From Hydrogenophilales bacterium (GTDB lineage Bacteria; Pseudomonadota; Gammaproteobacteria; Burkholderiales; Thiobacillaceae): DNA of 35,885 nt. The translations under genes were made by a program, and so were the position numbers. The notes under the pieces are model-generated. The model searched no databases, had not been told where the DNA came from, and saw nothing but the letters and a program-made list of their open reading frames with translations. The number at the start of each line of letters is the position of its first letter. Within the stretch, counting starts at the first letter, position 1. Below are positions 1 through 9,335 of the stretch, piece by piece. The stretch covers positions 1 to 35,885 of the forward strand of contig JAGXGM010000042.1 of NCBI GenBank assembly GCA_024636675.1, read 5' to 3'.

Positions 1-1
1 C

Positions 2-469
2 ACCGCTGACAGCCTGGGCTGGCACGACCCGCTCGGTTTGTTGCTGGACAATCGGATGATGCACGAGAAATACGGCGATCACGCCTACCAGGCCCACCGC
101 AACGGCATGACCCGCTCCGGCCGCGACGGCCTGCTGATCGAAATCGGCAAGTACGGTTTGGCCAAGCGCGATCTGGTGGCGCCGGTGAATGTCTTCAGCA
201 AGATCACGGTCGACGACGAAGGCCGCTTCGGCTACGTGCCCGACCATGCCAAGGCCGGCGACTTCATCGACCTGCGCATGGACATGGACGTGCTGGTCGC
301 CTTTTCCGCTGCGCCGCATCCGCTCAACCCGGCCCCGGTCTATCCGGCCTGCAAGGTCGGCCTCGCCGTGTGGCGTTCCGGCCCGGCGCCCAAGGAGGAT
401 TACTGTCGCGCCTTCCGCCCGGAAAACGCGCGCGCGCTGCACAACACCGACATGCTCTACCTGACCTGA
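2..469 (+). CDS. DUF1989 protein, urea carboxylase-associated protein 1 type (5' end missing)
   Basis: The reading frame is open from the left edge, so the N-terminus lies outside the window; about 155 residues are visible. The order GWHDPLG, then GKYGLAKRDLV, then VNVFSKI, then AGDFIDLRMDMDVLV, ending near RPENAR, matches urea carboxylase-associated protein 1 (DUF1989/UAAP1). In characterised bacteria the two DUF1989 proteins form a carboxyguanidine deiminase, which turns carboxyguanidine into allophanate plus ammonia. Eleven bases separate it from the second DUF1989 gene, with the carboxylase and allophanate hydrolase following, so one operon is likely. Any promoter or guanidine riboswitch would lie upstream of the window. 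Family assignment is secure; the guanidine role is inferred from context. Confidence 0.88.
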   Translation, partial: TADSLGWHDPLGLLLDNRMMHEKYGDHAYQAHRNGMTRSGRDGLLIEIGKYGLAKRDLVAPVNVFSKITVDDEGRFGYVPDHAKAGDFIDLRMDMDVLVAFSAAPHPLNPAPVYPACKVGLAVWRSGPAPKEDYCRAFRPENARALHNTDMLYLT

Positions 470-480
470 GGAAACTGGCC

Positions 481-1137
481 ATGACTGCTGCTGCCATTCG
501 CATCCAGGAAAGCACGCTCGCCCCCGAGGCCGCCGTGCTCGACCACACCCTGTCCGCCGGCGAACCCTATCTGCTGGCCATCGAGAAAGGGCAGACCCTG
601 CGCATCGTCGACCTCGAAGGCAACCAGGCCGTCGACGTCATTTTCTACAATCGTGACGACGGCGCCGAACACTACAGCGCCACCGAAACCATCCTGCGCC
701 AGGGCGGCATCTACCTGACCGCCGACTCGGTTCTGTATAGCGACGACGGCAACCCCATGCTGACCATCGTCGCCGACACCTGCGGCCGCCACGACACCCT
801 GGGCGGCGCCTGTGCGGCCGAGAGCAATACGGTGCGCTACGCCTTGCAGAAGAAGTTCATGCACAGTTGCCGCGACAATTACCTGACCGCGCTGCAGCAC
901 GCCGACATCGGCCTCGGCAAGCGCGACCTGGTGCCCAACATCAATTTTTTCATGAACGTGCCGGTGACCGAATCGGGCGAGCTGAACTTCGCCGACGGCG
1001 TGTCGGCGCCCGGCAAATACGTCGAGCTGCGCGCCGAGATGAACCTGTGGATGCTGGTCTCCAACTGTCCCCAGCTGAACAATCCGTGCAATGCGTACAA
1101 CCCGACACCGGCCCGCTTTCTGCTCTGGAACCCTTAG
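481..1137 (+). CDS. DUF1989 protein, urea carboxylase-associated protein 2 type
   Basis: A 218-residue protein starting at an ATG preceded by GAGGA. It has the DUF1989 hallmarks: NQAVDVIFYN, a Cys-rich CGRHDTLGGACAAESNTV stretch, HSCRDNYL, GKRDLVPNINFFMNV and a final NPCNAYNPTP segment. The conserved Cys and His residues of the central segment are intact, consistent with a metal-dependent hydrolase/deiminase. It is the presumed partner of the preceding DUF1989 protein; the pair is known elsewhere as carboxyguanidine deiminase (CgdAB), the step between guanidine carboxylase and allophanate hydrolase. An in-frame start further upstream, inside the previous gene, is rejected because this ATG has the better ribosome binding site and the typical family N-terminus. 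Confidence 0.88.
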   Translation: MTAAAIRIQESTLAPEAAVLDHTLSAGEPYLLAIEKGQTLRIVDLEGNQAVDVIFYNRDDGAEHYSATETILRQGGIYLTADSVLYSDDGNPMLTIVADTCGRHDTLGGACAAESNTVRYALQKKFMHSCRDNYLTALQHADIGLGKRDLVPNINFFMNVPVTESGELNFADGVSAPGKYVELRAEMNLWMLVSNCPQLNNPCNAYNPTPARFLLWNP

Positions 1138-1204
1138 TCAGCCCGGCTCGGGACGACCCATGCCGGCAATGAAAAGACGCGGGACGCCCCGCACCAGGTG
1201 ACAC

Positions 1205-4200
1205 ATGTTCAAAAAAGTCCTGATCGCCAACCGCGGCGCCATCGCCTGCCGCATCATCCGCACCCTGCGCACGATGGGGGTGAAATCGGTGGCAGTCCAT
1301 TCGGAGGCGGACCGCCATTCGCTGCACGTGCGGCTCGCCGACGAAGCGGTGGAGATCGGTCCGGCGCCGGCCGCGCAGAGTTACCTGCGCGCCGACAAAA
1401 TTCTTGAAGCCGCCCAAGCCACCGGCGCCCAGGCCATCCACCCCGGCTACGGCTTTCTTTCCGAAAATCCCGGCTTCGCCGAGGATTGCGCCGCCGCCGA
1501 CATCGCCTTCATCGGCCCGAGCCCGGATCAGATGCGGGCCTTCGGCCTGAAGCACACCGCGCGCGATCTCGCCGAGCACAACAAGGTGCCGCTGTTGCCG
1601 GGTTCCGGTCTCTTGAGCGACGCCGGCCACGCCCAGGCCGAGGCGGCGCGCATCGGCTATCCGGTGATGCTGAAGAGCACCGCCGGCGGCGGCGGTATCG
1701 GCATGCGCCTGATCTGGAGCGCGGACGAACTGGTGGAGGCGTTCCAGTCGGTCGAGCGGCTCGCGCGCGCCAACTTCAAGGAGGCCGGCATCTTCCTCGA
1801 GAAGTACGTCGAGCACGCGCGCCATATCGAGGTGCAGATCTTTGGCGACGGCAAGGGGCAGGTGGTCGCGCTGGGAGAGCGCGATTGCTCGGTGCAGCGG
1901 CGCAACCAGAAGGTGATCGAGGAAACCCCCGCGCCGGGCCTCACCGATGTGCAACGCGAGCAATTACTCGCCACAGCAGTGCGCCTCGGCGAAGCCGTTG
2001 GCTACCGCTCCGCCGGCACGGTCGAGTTCGTCTACGACACCTTGAGCGGCGCGTTCTACTTCCTGGAAGTGAACACGCGGCTGCAGGTCGAGCACGGCGT
2101 CACCGAGGAAGTCACCGGCGTCGATCTGGTGGAATGGATGGTGCGGGAGGCCGCGGGCGAGCTCGATCTTGCCGGCTTCAGGGCCGAACCCAGGGGCGCG
2201 TCGATGCAGGTGCGCCTCTACGCCGAAGATCCGGGCAAGGATTTCCAGCCCGCCGCCGGCGTGCTGACGGAAGTGGTGTTTCCGGCGGATGCCCGCATCG
2301 AGACCTGGGTCGAGCGCGGCAGCGAGGTGCCGCCGTTCTACGATCCGATGGTCGCCAAGATCATCGTCAAGGGACGCGACCGCGCCGAGGCGCTGGAGAA
2401 CATGCAGCAGGCGCTGGCCAATACCCGCGTTGCCGGCATCGAGACCAACCTCGGCTACCTCGGCCAGATCGTGCGCGATGCGGTGTTCATGGACGGGCGC
2501 CAGACCACGCGCTATCTCAATGCCTTCCACTACCGCCCAGCGACGATCGACGTCATCGAGCCCGGCGTGCAGTCGAGCATCCAGGACTGGCCGGGCCGCA
2601 CCGGCTACTGGGACGTCGGCGTGCCGCCGTCTGGACCGATGGATGTGCTGGCCCTGCGCCTCGCCAACCGACTCGCCGGCAATGCAGAGGGCGCGGCCGG
2701 ACTCGAACTGACGGTGGCCGGCCCCACGCTGCGCTTCAACTGCGATACGCAGATCGCGCTCGCCGGTGCCGACATGGGTGCCGAGCTCGATGGCGTTGCG
2801 ATTGCCAACTGGATGGCGCATGCGGTGAAGGCCGGTTCGATCCTGAAACTCGGCGCGATCAAGGACGCCGGCTGCCGCACCTATCTCGCGGTGCACGGCG
2901 GCTTCGACGTGCCGGCGTATCTCGGCAGCAAGTCCACTTTCACGCTCGGCCAGTTCGGCGGCCATGCCGGGCGCGCATTAAGAGTGGGCGACGTGCTGCA
3001 CCTGACCCCGTCTCCTGTAGGAGCGGCCTCCAGGCCGCGATCAAGCACGGGAGCGGAGGCCACGATGTATCGCGGCCTGGAGGCCGCTCCTGCGGGGCTG
3101 ATCCCCGTCTACCCCCACGCCTGGGAAATCGGCGTGCTCTACGGACCGCACGGCGCGCCGGACTTCTTCACCGACGCCGACATCGAGATGTTCTTCGCCA
3201 CCGACTGGGAAGTGCACTACAACTCCAGCCGCACCGGCGTGCGCCTGATCGGCCCGCGACCCGAATGGGCGCGCAAGGACGGCGGCGAAGCCGGCCTGCA
3301 TCCGTCCAACATCCACGACAACGCCTACGCCATCGGCGCGGTCGACTTCACCGGCGACATGCCGGTGATCCTGGGCCCGGACGGCCCCAGCCTCGGCGGC
3401 TTTGTCTGCCCGGCCACCATCGTGCAGGCCGAACTGTGGAAGATGGGCCAGCTGCGTCCGGGCGACACGGTGCGCTTCAAGCGCTTGAGCCAGGCGCAGG
3501 CCGAGCGCATGGAGGCGGCGCAGGATGCGGCCATCGCCAGCCTCGCCGACCCGGCTGCGCCCGAGCTCGTCCCCGATACGCAAGCGCTGGCCGAACCCGT
3601 GCTGCACCGCACGCCCGACACCGACAACCCCGTCGCCGTCGTCTACCGCCGCGCTGGCGACAAATATCTGCTGATCGAATACGGCCCGCTGGTGCTCGAC
3701 CTCAACCTGCGCTTCCGCGTGCATGCGCTGATGACGCACCTGCAGGCGAAGGCTGTGCCCGGCATCCTCGACCTCACCCCCGGCATCCGCTCGCTGCAGG
3801 TGCACTACGATTCGCGGGTACTGCCGCTGTCCACACTGTTGGACCTGCTGCTCGCCGCGGAAAAGGCGCTGCCCGCGATCGAGGACATGCAGGTTCCCAC
3901 CCGCATCGTGCACATTCCGCTGTCGTGGGATGACGCGGCAACCAAGCTCGCCATCGAGAAGTACATGCAGTCGGTGCGCCGCGACGCGCCCTGGTGCCCC
4001 TCCAACATCGAGTTCATCCGCCGCATCAACGGGCTGGAGTCGATCGAAGAGGTGAAGCGCATCGTCTTCGATGCCAGCTATCTGGTGATGGGCCTGGGCG
4101 ACGTCTACCTCGGCGCGCCGGTGGCCACCCCGGTCGATCCGCGCCATCGCCTGGTCACCACCAAGTACAACCCGGCCCGCACCTGGACTCCGGAAAACGC

Positions 4201-4855
4201 CGTCGGCATCGGCGGCGCCTATATGTGCGTCTACGGCATGGAAGGCCCCGGCGGCTACCAGTTCGTCGGCCGCACGCTGCAGATGTGGAACCGCTGGCGG
4301 CAGACCGCCGACTTCACCGACGGCAAGCCGTGGCTGTTGCGCTTCTTCGACCAGGTGCGCTTCTTCCCGGTGAGCGAGGAAGAATTGCTGAAAATCCGCG
4401 AAGACTTTCCGCTCGGCCGCTACCAGCTGAAGATCGAGGAAACCAGCTTCAGCCTGCGCGAATACAACCAGTTTCTCGCCGACAACAACGACTCCATCAC
4501 CGCGTTCAAGACGCAGCAGCAGGCCGCGTTCGACGCCGAGCGCGAACGCTGGCGCGAAAGCGGCCAGGCCGACTACGCCAGCGACCTGACCGTGGCCGAA
4601 GCCGCGCCCAACAGCGAACTCGACCTGCCCGAAAACGGCCGCGCCCTCGCCAGCCACGTCGCCGGCAACGTCTGGAAGGTGGAAGTGAAGGACGGCACCG
4701 CAGTGAAGCAGGGCGATCCGCTGGTCATCGTCGAATCGATGAAGATGGAATTTGCCGTGCTGGCGCCGTGCGACGGCCGCATCCACACGGTGTTCTGCCG
4801 CGAGGGCGGGCAGGTGTCCGCCGGGCAGGACCTGCTGGTGCTGGTGAGCGAATGA
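1205..4855 (+). CDS. Biotin-dependent urea/guanidine carboxylase, single chain
   Basis: A 1216-residue protein, the usual length of bacterial urea carboxylase plus about 30 residues. Domains in order: biotin carboxylase (about 1-445; ATP-grasp Gly-rich loop KSTAGGGGIG near 158-166, EVNTRLQVEHG near 288-298), KipA-like carboxyltransferase (about 447-770, IEPGVQSSIQD to LGGFVCPATI), KipI-like domain (about 825-1045), and a C-terminal biotinyl domain with ESMKME and biotin Lys1180. It carboxylates urea to allophanate, or guanidine to carboxyguanidine. The adjacent DUF1989 pair favours guanidine, because a urea pathway would not need a deiminase. Residues about 603-631 come from an inserted REP pair that keeps the frame. 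Ten bases separate it from the hydrolase gene. Confidence 0.93.
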   Translation: MFKKVLIANRGAIACRIIRTLRTMGVKSVAVHSEADRHSLHVRLADEAVEIGPAPAAQSYLRADKILEAAQATGAQAIHPGYGFLSENPGFAEDCAAADIAFIGPSPDQMRAFGLKHTARDLAEHNKVPLLPGSGLLSDAGHAQAEAARIGYPVMLKSTAGGGGIGMRLIWSADELVEAFQSVERLARANFKEAGIFLEKYVEHARHIEVQIFGDGKGQVVALGERDCSVQRRNQKVIEETPAPGLTDVQREQLLATAVRLGEAVGYRSAGTVEFVYDTLSGAFYFLEVNTRLQVEHGVTEEVTGVDLVEWMVREAAGELDLAGFRAEPRGASMQVRLYAEDPGKDFQPAAGVLTEVVFPADARIETWVERGSEVPPFYDPMVAKIIVKGRDRAEALENMQQALANTRVAGIETNLGYLGQIVRDAVFMDGRQTTRYLNAFHYRPATIDVIEPGVQSSIQDWPGRTGYWDVGVPPSGPMDVLALRLANRLAGNAEGAAGLELTVAGPTLRFNCDTQIALAGADMGAELDGVAIANWMAHAVKAGSILKLGAIKDAGCRTYLAVHGGFDVPAYLGSKSTFTLGQFGGHAGRALRVGDVLHLTPSPVGAASRPRSSTGAEATMYRGLEAAPAGLIPVYPHAWEIGVLYGPHGAPDFFTDADIEMFFATDWEVHYNSSRTGVRLIGPRPEWARKDGGEAGLHPSNIHDNAYAIGAVDFTGDMPVILGPDGPSLGGFVCPATIVQAELWKMGQLRPGDTVRFKRLSQAQAERMEAAQDAAIASLADPAAPELVPDTQALAEPVLHRTPDTDNPVAVVYRRAGDKYLLIEYGPLVLDLNLRFRVHALMTHLQAKAVPGILDLTPGIRSLQVHYDSRVLPLSTLLDLLLAAEKALPAIEDMQVPTRIVHIPLSWDDAATKLAIEKYMQSVRRDAPWCPSNIEFIRRINGLESIEEVKRIVFDASYLVMGLGDVYLGAPVATPVDPRHRLVTTKYNPARTWTPENAVGIGGAYMCVYGMEGPGGYQFVGRTLQMWNRWRQTADFTDGKPWLLRFFDQVRFFPVSEEELLKIREDFPLGRYQLKIEETSFSLREYNQFLADNNDSITAFKTQQQAAFDAERERWRESGQADYASDLTVAEAAPNSELDLPENGRALASHVAGNVWKVEVKDGTAVKQGDPLVIVESMKMEFAVLAPCDGRIHTVFCREGGQVSAGQDLLVLVSE
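3014..3096. repeat. REPIN-like pair of inverted REP hairpins inside the carboxylase gene
   Basis: Two 22-nt arms, 3019-3040 and 3070-3091, are perfect reverse complements around a 29-nt spacer. Each arm is itself a small hairpin: GCGGCCT and AGGCCGC around two bases. The flanking bases (CCTGTAGGAGCGG form) are those of common proteobacterial REP sequences, and head-to-head pairing defines a REPIN/BIME. Such elements are normally extragenic. Here the element is translated and adds about 28 residues (SPVGAASRP to EAAPAGL) to the linker between the VGDVLHLTP segment and the YPHAWEIGVLYGP segment of the carboxyltransferase domain. I saw no second copy in this window. Confidence 0.85.
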
Positions 4856-4865
4856 GGACTGGAAA

Positions 4866-6659
4866 ATGAAACCATCGCTCGACATCGGCACCCTGCGCCA
4901 GCGCTACCAGTCCGGCGAACTCACCCCGCTTGCACTGGTGGACGACCTGCTCGGCCGTCTGGGCAGCGAAGACGCCCACCACATCTGGATCAGCCGCCTC
5001 GACGCCGACGATTTGCGCGCCTATGCACGGAAACTCGAAGGCCGCGACATCGCCAGCCTGCCGCTCTACGGCATTCCCTTCGCGATCAAGGACAACATCG
5101 ACCTCGCCGGCCTGCCCACCACCGCCGGCTGTCCAGAGTATGCGTACACGCCGGCGCAGCACGCGACCGTCGTTGCGCGCCTGATCGACGCCGGCGCGAT
5201 TCCGCTTGGGAAAACCAACCTCGATCAGTTCGCTACCGGCTTGAACGGCACCCGCTCGCCCTACGGCGCCTGCCGCAACGCCTTCAACCCGGACTTCATT
5301 TCCGGCGGTTCCAGTTCCGGTTCGGCCGTCGCCGTCGCGCTCGGCCTGGCGAGCTTCTCGCTCGGCACCGACACCGCCGGATCCGGCCGTGTGCCCGCCG
5401 CATTCAACAATCTGGTCGGCCACAAGCCGAGTTGCGGTGCGCTCTCGACCCGCGGCGTGGTGCCCGCCTGCCGCTCGCTCGACGCGGTGTCGATCTTCGC
5501 GCTCACCACCGAGGACGCCGAGCGCGTGCTGGCGGTGGCCGCCGGCTTCGACGCCGACGACGAGTATTCGCGCCCGCTGGCGCCGCACGGCTTCGATTTC
5601 GGCCGCGCACCCGGCTTCCGCTTCGGCGTGCCGATGGCCAAGGATCTGGCGTTCTTCGGCAACGCCGAGGCGGAGCGGCTGTTCGGCGAATCGGTGGCCC
5701 GGATGACATCGCTGGGCGGCACACCGGTGGCAGTCGACCTCGCGCCCTTCCTCGACACCGCGCGCCTGCTCTACGGCGGCCCCTGGGTGGCCGAGCGCTA
5801 TCTCGCCATCCGCGATTTCTTCGATGCGCAGGCCGACACCGTCTTTCCGCCGGTGCGCGAAATCATCGCTGGCGGCCGCGAGGTCAGCGCGGCCGACACC
5901 TTCGCCCACTTCTACAAGCTGCGCGCGCTCAAGCGGGTGTGCGACGCGGTGTGGAACGATATCGACGTGCTGCTCACCCCCACTGCCGGCACGATCTACC
6001 GCATTGACGCGATGCAGGCCGACCCCATCCACCTCAACGCCAACCTCGGTCATTACACGAACTTCATGAACCTGCTCGATCTGGCCGCCACCGCCGTGCC
6101 GGCCGGCTTCCAGAACGACGGCCTGCCGTTCGGCGTCACCCTTGTCGCGCCGCCGCACCAGGACGGCCCGTTGCTGCACCTGGCGTCGCGCATGCAGCAG
6201 GCGCTGGGCGGCGAGCTGGGTGCGACCGATCACACGCTGCCGCCTGCCGAACCGCTGGCTTTATTGCCTGACGGCGAGGTGCGTGTCGCCGTCGTCGGCG
6301 CCCACCTCTCCGGCCTGCCGCTCAATCACCAGCTCACCGAGCGCCATGCGCGCCGCGTGAGCGCAACGCAAACCGCGTCCCAATACCGTCTCTACGCTCT
6401 GCCCGACGGCAAGCGTCCCGGTCTCATCCAGGTATCGGAGGGCGGCGCCGCCATCGCCTGCGAAGTGTGGGAAATGCCCGCCAGCCAGTTCGGCTCGTTC
6501 GTCGCGGGCATTCCCGCGCCGCTGGGCATCGGCAAGCTGGCGCTGGCCGATGGCTCGGTGGTGAACGGGTTCATCTGCGAGGGCATCGGCATTGCCGATG
6601 CTCAGGACATCACGGACTACGGCGGTTGGCGCGGCTGGCTGGCCGCGCGGGGAGACTGA
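4866..6659 (+). CDS. atzF: Allophanate hydrolase (amidase-signature family)
   Basis: A 597-residue enzyme that hydrolyses allophanate to ammonia and CO2. The N-terminal amidase-signature domain (about 1-440) carries the Ser-cisSer-Lys triad: Lys75 in FAIKDNID, cis-Ser149 in SGGSSSGSA, and nucleophile Ser173 in GTDTAGSGRVPA, with the usual 24-residue spacing between the two serines. The C-terminal domain (about 450-597, VAVVGAHLSGLPLN to ITDYGGWR) is the allophanate hydrolase-specific domain, so the chain is full length. A GAGGA lies eight bases before the ATG. It is the last gene of the operon and converges on a GGDEF-EAL gene 36 bases away. It acts on the product of the carboxylase and DUF1989 proteins whether the substrate is urea or guanidine. 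Confidence 0.93.
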   Translation: MKPSLDIGTLRQRYQSGELTPLALVDDLLGRLGSEDAHHIWISRLDADDLRAYARKLEGRDIASLPLYGIPFAIKDNIDLAGLPTTAGCPEYAYTPAQHATVVARLIDAGAIPLGKTNLDQFATGLNGTRSPYGACRNAFNPDFISGGSSSGSAVAVALGLASFSLGTDTAGSGRVPAAFNNLVGHKPSCGALSTRGVVPACRSLDAVSIFALTTEDAERVLAVAAGFDADDEYSRPLAPHGFDFGRAPGFRFGVPMAKDLAFFGNAEAERLFGESVARMTSLGGTPVAVDLAPFLDTARLLYGGPWVAERYLAIRDFFDAQADTVFPPVREIIAGGREVSAADTFAHFYKLRALKRVCDAVWNDIDVLLTPTAGTIYRIDAMQADPIHLNANLGHYTNFMNLLDLAATAVPAGFQNDGLPFGVTLVAPPHQDGPLLHLASRMQQALGGELGATDHTLPPAEPLALLPDGEVRVAVVGAHLSGLPLNHQLTERHARRVSATQTASQYRLYALPDGKRPGLIQVSEGGAAIACEVWEMPASQFGSFVAGIPAPLGIGKLALADGSVVNGFICEGIGIADAQDITDYGGWRGWLAARGD

Positions 6660-6695
6660 AGCACGGCGGCATCACCCGGGTCGGGCGGGATGGAG

Positions 6696-8585
6696 TCAGC
6701 TGAAAACAGCCACGCTTGCCCCGCTGGATTGCCAGCTTCGGTAGTAAGCGACGAATTGATCTTTCGGCAGCGGCTGCGAGTAGTAATAGCCCTGGAAAAT
6801 CGGACAGTCGTGCTGCTTGAGGAATTCGAGTTGCGCTTCGGTTTCGACGCCCTCCGCCACGATGCTCAGCTTGAGGATGCTGGCCATTTTGAGGATGGTG
6901 GTCACCATTGCCCGGTCGCCATCCTGATGGGTCAGGGCATCGATAAAGGCGCGGTCGATCTTGATTTCGTCGAGCGGCAGCCGGTTCAGGTTGCTCAGGG
7001 ACGAATAGCCTGTTCCAAAATCGTCCATTGAAAAGCGGATATTCGATTCCTTCAGGCGGTTCATGATCAGAATGACGCGGTCGATGTCCTCGGCAACGAT
7101 GGATTCCGTGACCTCGAACATGAGCTTTCGGCTCAAGGCTTCGTCGAGGTGACGCTGGACCATCTCCTCGACCAGCGGCACGAAGTTGTAATGGGTGAGC
7201 TGGCGCATGCTGATGTTGATCGAAAACTGCTCGATTTCGATGCCGCCGTCCCGCCATTCGCGCAGCGTTTTGAAGCTGGTTTCGAGGATGTGGGTGCCGA
7301 GTTCGACAATCAGGCCGGTCTGTTCCGCGATGGGGATGAACTGGGCGGGCGGGACCGTCCCGAGTGTCGGGCTGACCCAGCGTGCCAGGGTTTCGGCGCC
7401 AATGATCCGGCCTTCGTGGTTCAGCTGTGGCTGGTAATGAAGCGTGATTTCATCGTTCGCCAGTGCGAAGTGGAGCAGGCGTTCAATTTCAAGGTGGCGC
7501 TCGACCCGCTGGGAGAGTTCCTCATTGAACATGAAGACCCCGTCGCGTCCCTTCGCCTTGACCTCGTACATTGCGATATCCGCTTCCTTCATGAAACTGT
7601 TGGCGTTGTGGTTTGCGTCGCGGCCACTGATGATGCTCACGCCTATGCTGGCGCTGATGTGGATGTGGTGCTGGTCCACAACGTAGCTTTCCTTCAACTT
7701 CAGGATGAGCTGCCCGGAGATGTCGAGGGCGACGCGTTCACAGTCCGCCCTTTCGGCAAAGCTGCTTCCGGAAATGATGAATTCGTCGCCGCCCAGGCGC
7801 GCCACAACGCATGATTCCGGAACCTGCTGTCGAAGGCGTGTCACAACAATTCCCAGCAGCTGGTCACCGACATCGTGCCCCAGAGAATCGTTGACCGTCT
7901 TGAAATGGTCCAGGTCGATGAGCAGAAGAAACGCGAATTCACCGCGCTCCTTCAGCGTGTTCATCCGTTTCTGAAAGTGGTCGATGAAATATTGCCGGTT
8001 ATGCAAACCGGTAAGTGCGTCGTGGGTCGCTTGATAATTGGCCTGCATCAATAGCTGGTTGGTGCTGTTGGCCGCATAGATCAGCACCCAGGTGAGGGTG
8101 CATGCAAAGGCCGTGAGGATGTAGCCATACCACTCGCCGACCAGGAAAAAGTAGATGATCAGCGGGATCATCAGCAGCAAGATGGTCGGCCGGTAGAGGC
8201 GTCGGTCTGAAGCCAGCAGGGTCGATGCCACCACCGATGCGCCAATTTCCGTGAAGATGGCGATGTAGTGGAGATTGGTGCTGTCCTGCCGCACATAGAG
8301 CAGGAAAATCAGCACCCACAGCAGGAAGAACGCATACATGAACCAGGTGCACTGCTGATACCAGCGGTCCCGTCGCTGCTCGCTCATCGTATTGAAGTCA
8401 AAATTGCGATATATGCGGACCCCCCAGATCGAGGTGGCGATAATCAGCAGATACCAGACAATTGCAGGCATGAGCACTTCGTTCAACCAGCCGAGCAGCA
8501 GATAGCCCAGCCCCGGCACAAGCGAGAGAACGATGAATACCGGGATCTGACGGTGCAGAAAACTGTATAAGCGCTTGTCTTTCAT
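6696..8585 (-). CDS. Membrane GGDEF-EAL protein (c-di-GMP turnover)
   Basis: A 629-residue protein. Residues about 12-172 contain some six hydrophobic segments with short loops and no recognisable sensor family. A GGDEF domain follows (GGDEF at 265-269, intact) and then an EAL domain from about 370. The EAL signature reads ETL (398-400): the catalytic Glu is kept and Ala is replaced by Thr. Other EAL landmarks are intact (HYQPQ, MDDFGTGYSSL, IKIDRAF, AEGVET). It may therefore make, degrade or sense c-di-GMP. It is alone on the minus strand, converging on the allophanate hydrolase gene. The start ATG at 8585 has no strong ribosome binding site; the next GGDEF protein in the window is unrelated in its N-terminus. 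Confidence 0.9.
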   Translation of the reverse strand: MKDKRLYSFLHRQIPVFIVLSLVPGLGYLLLGWLNEVLMPAIVWYLLIIATSIWGVRIYRNFDFNTMSEQRRDRWYQQCTWFMYAFFLLWVLIFLLYVRQDSTNLHYIAIFTEIGASVVASTLLASDRRLYRPTILLLMIPLIIYFFLVGEWYGYILTAFACTLTWVLIYAANSTNQLLMQANYQATHDALTGLHNRQYFIDHFQKRMNTLKERGEFAFLLLIDLDHFKTVNDSLGHDVGDQLLGIVVTRLRQQVPESCVVARLGGDEFIISGSSFAERADCERVALDISGQLILKLKESYVVDQHHIHISASIGVSIISGRDANHNANSFMKEADIAMYEVKAKGRDGVFMFNEELSQRVERHLEIERLLHFALANDEITLHYQPQLNHEGRIIGAETLARWVSPTLGTVPPAQFIPIAEQTGLIVELGTHILETSFKTLREWRDGGIEIEQFSINISMRQLTHYNFVPLVEEMVQRHLDEALSRKLMFEVTESIVAEDIDRVILIMNRLKESNIRFSMDDFGTGYSSLSNLNRLPLDEIKIDRAFIDALTHQDGDRAMVTTILKMASILKLSIVAEGVETEAQLEFLKQHDCPIFQGYYYSQPLPKDQFVAYYRSWQSSGASVAVFS

Positions 8586-8897
8586 ACAACGCTTATCGGC
8601 GCATTGTACGGTTTACTGAATGCGCGGGGCCGCAAAAAAACGGGTGCGCCGCTTCGGATTCCCCGCCCGGTTTGGCTTGTCTTGAAAGCGGTCTGGTACG
8701 GGGCCTCTCGCAGGGGGCGTCGAGCCAGGGATTGCCGCTGCCAGGTCCATGAAGAGGATGATCCACCCTAAAAAAACAGCGCCGCACCGCATGAAGCGGT
8801 AAGGCGCGTGTTTGTGCGGGGCAAGGGAAGAGGAAAGGTCTGCCGCGGGGCAACCGCGGCGAGCTTGCCGCCTTACCTTACGCTGCCTCGGCAGAAC
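8586..8897. other. Gap of about 310 bases without a gene
   Basis: No convincing coding frame on either strand. It holds the upstream region of the GGDEF-EAL gene, with a lone CGTACA half-site near 8602-8607 that I do not count as an operator. It also holds the trailer of the BON gene, with the hairpin at 8842-8860. Confidence 0.5.
8842..8860 (-). terminator. Possible hairpin terminator of the BON gene
   Basis: GCCGCGG and CCGCGGC pair perfectly around a five-base loop, about 40 bases after the BON stop codon. Read on the minus strand it is followed by a T-rich but interrupted tract, so it is a weak intrinsic terminator at best. Confidence 0.4.
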
Positions 8898-9212
8898 TTA
8901 CTTGAGCCGCATATCGTTCTTGACGGATTTCACGCCGGCGACGCCGCGGGCAAGTTCGACCGCCCTGTTCGATGCGGCCTGCGACGTGACAAAACCGCTC
9001 AGCTGGACCACGCCCTTGAAGGTTTCGACATTGATCTCCGTGGCCTTGGTCATGGGGTCTTCGATCAAGGCCGCTTTAACCTTGGTGGTGATGACGGTGT
9101 CGTCGATGTACTGGCCGGTTCCTGCCTGCTTCGCCGTGGGCGCGCAGGCGACGACGGACACTAGGGCAAATGCCAGGAATGCTGCTGAAAGCGTTTTGCT
9201 GAGTTTGTTCAT
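8898..9212 (-). CDS. BON-domain lipoprotein (OsmY-like)
   Basis: A 104-residue protein with a lipoprotein signal (hydrophobic residues 8-22, lipobox VVAC, Cys23). It has one BON domain (about 37-103): DDTVITTKVKAALIED, VETFKGVVQLSGFV, then GVKSVKND. BON proteins such as OsmY and DolP sit in the periplasm or on the outer membrane and protect the envelope under osmotic and other stress. GGAG lies just before the ATG. Upstream is the best-placed copy of the window's shared operator, 21 bases before a TATATT -10 box, so it is probably activated by a CRP/FNR-type regulator. The predicted leader is about 115 bases. Confidence 0.88.
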   Translation of the reverse strand: MNKLSKTLSAAFLAFALVSVVACAPTAKQAGTGQYIDDTVITTKVKAALIEDPMTKATEINVETFKGVVQLSGFVTSQAASNRAVELARGVAGVKSVKNDMRLK

Positions 9213-9335
9213 GGTGGACTCCAGAAAGAATTAAACAAGAAGTACTTGGTTCCGGCTTCACGCCGCCAGGCATCAGTCTGATGCGACCGGGCCTGAATGG
9301 ACTTCGCCTGCAAACCGCATCGAAGCCTTGACCAC

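Noticed and set aside
3014-3096. REP hairpins as a transcription terminator
   Set aside because: They lie within an intact reading frame and lack a T-run; a mobile REP pair fits better.
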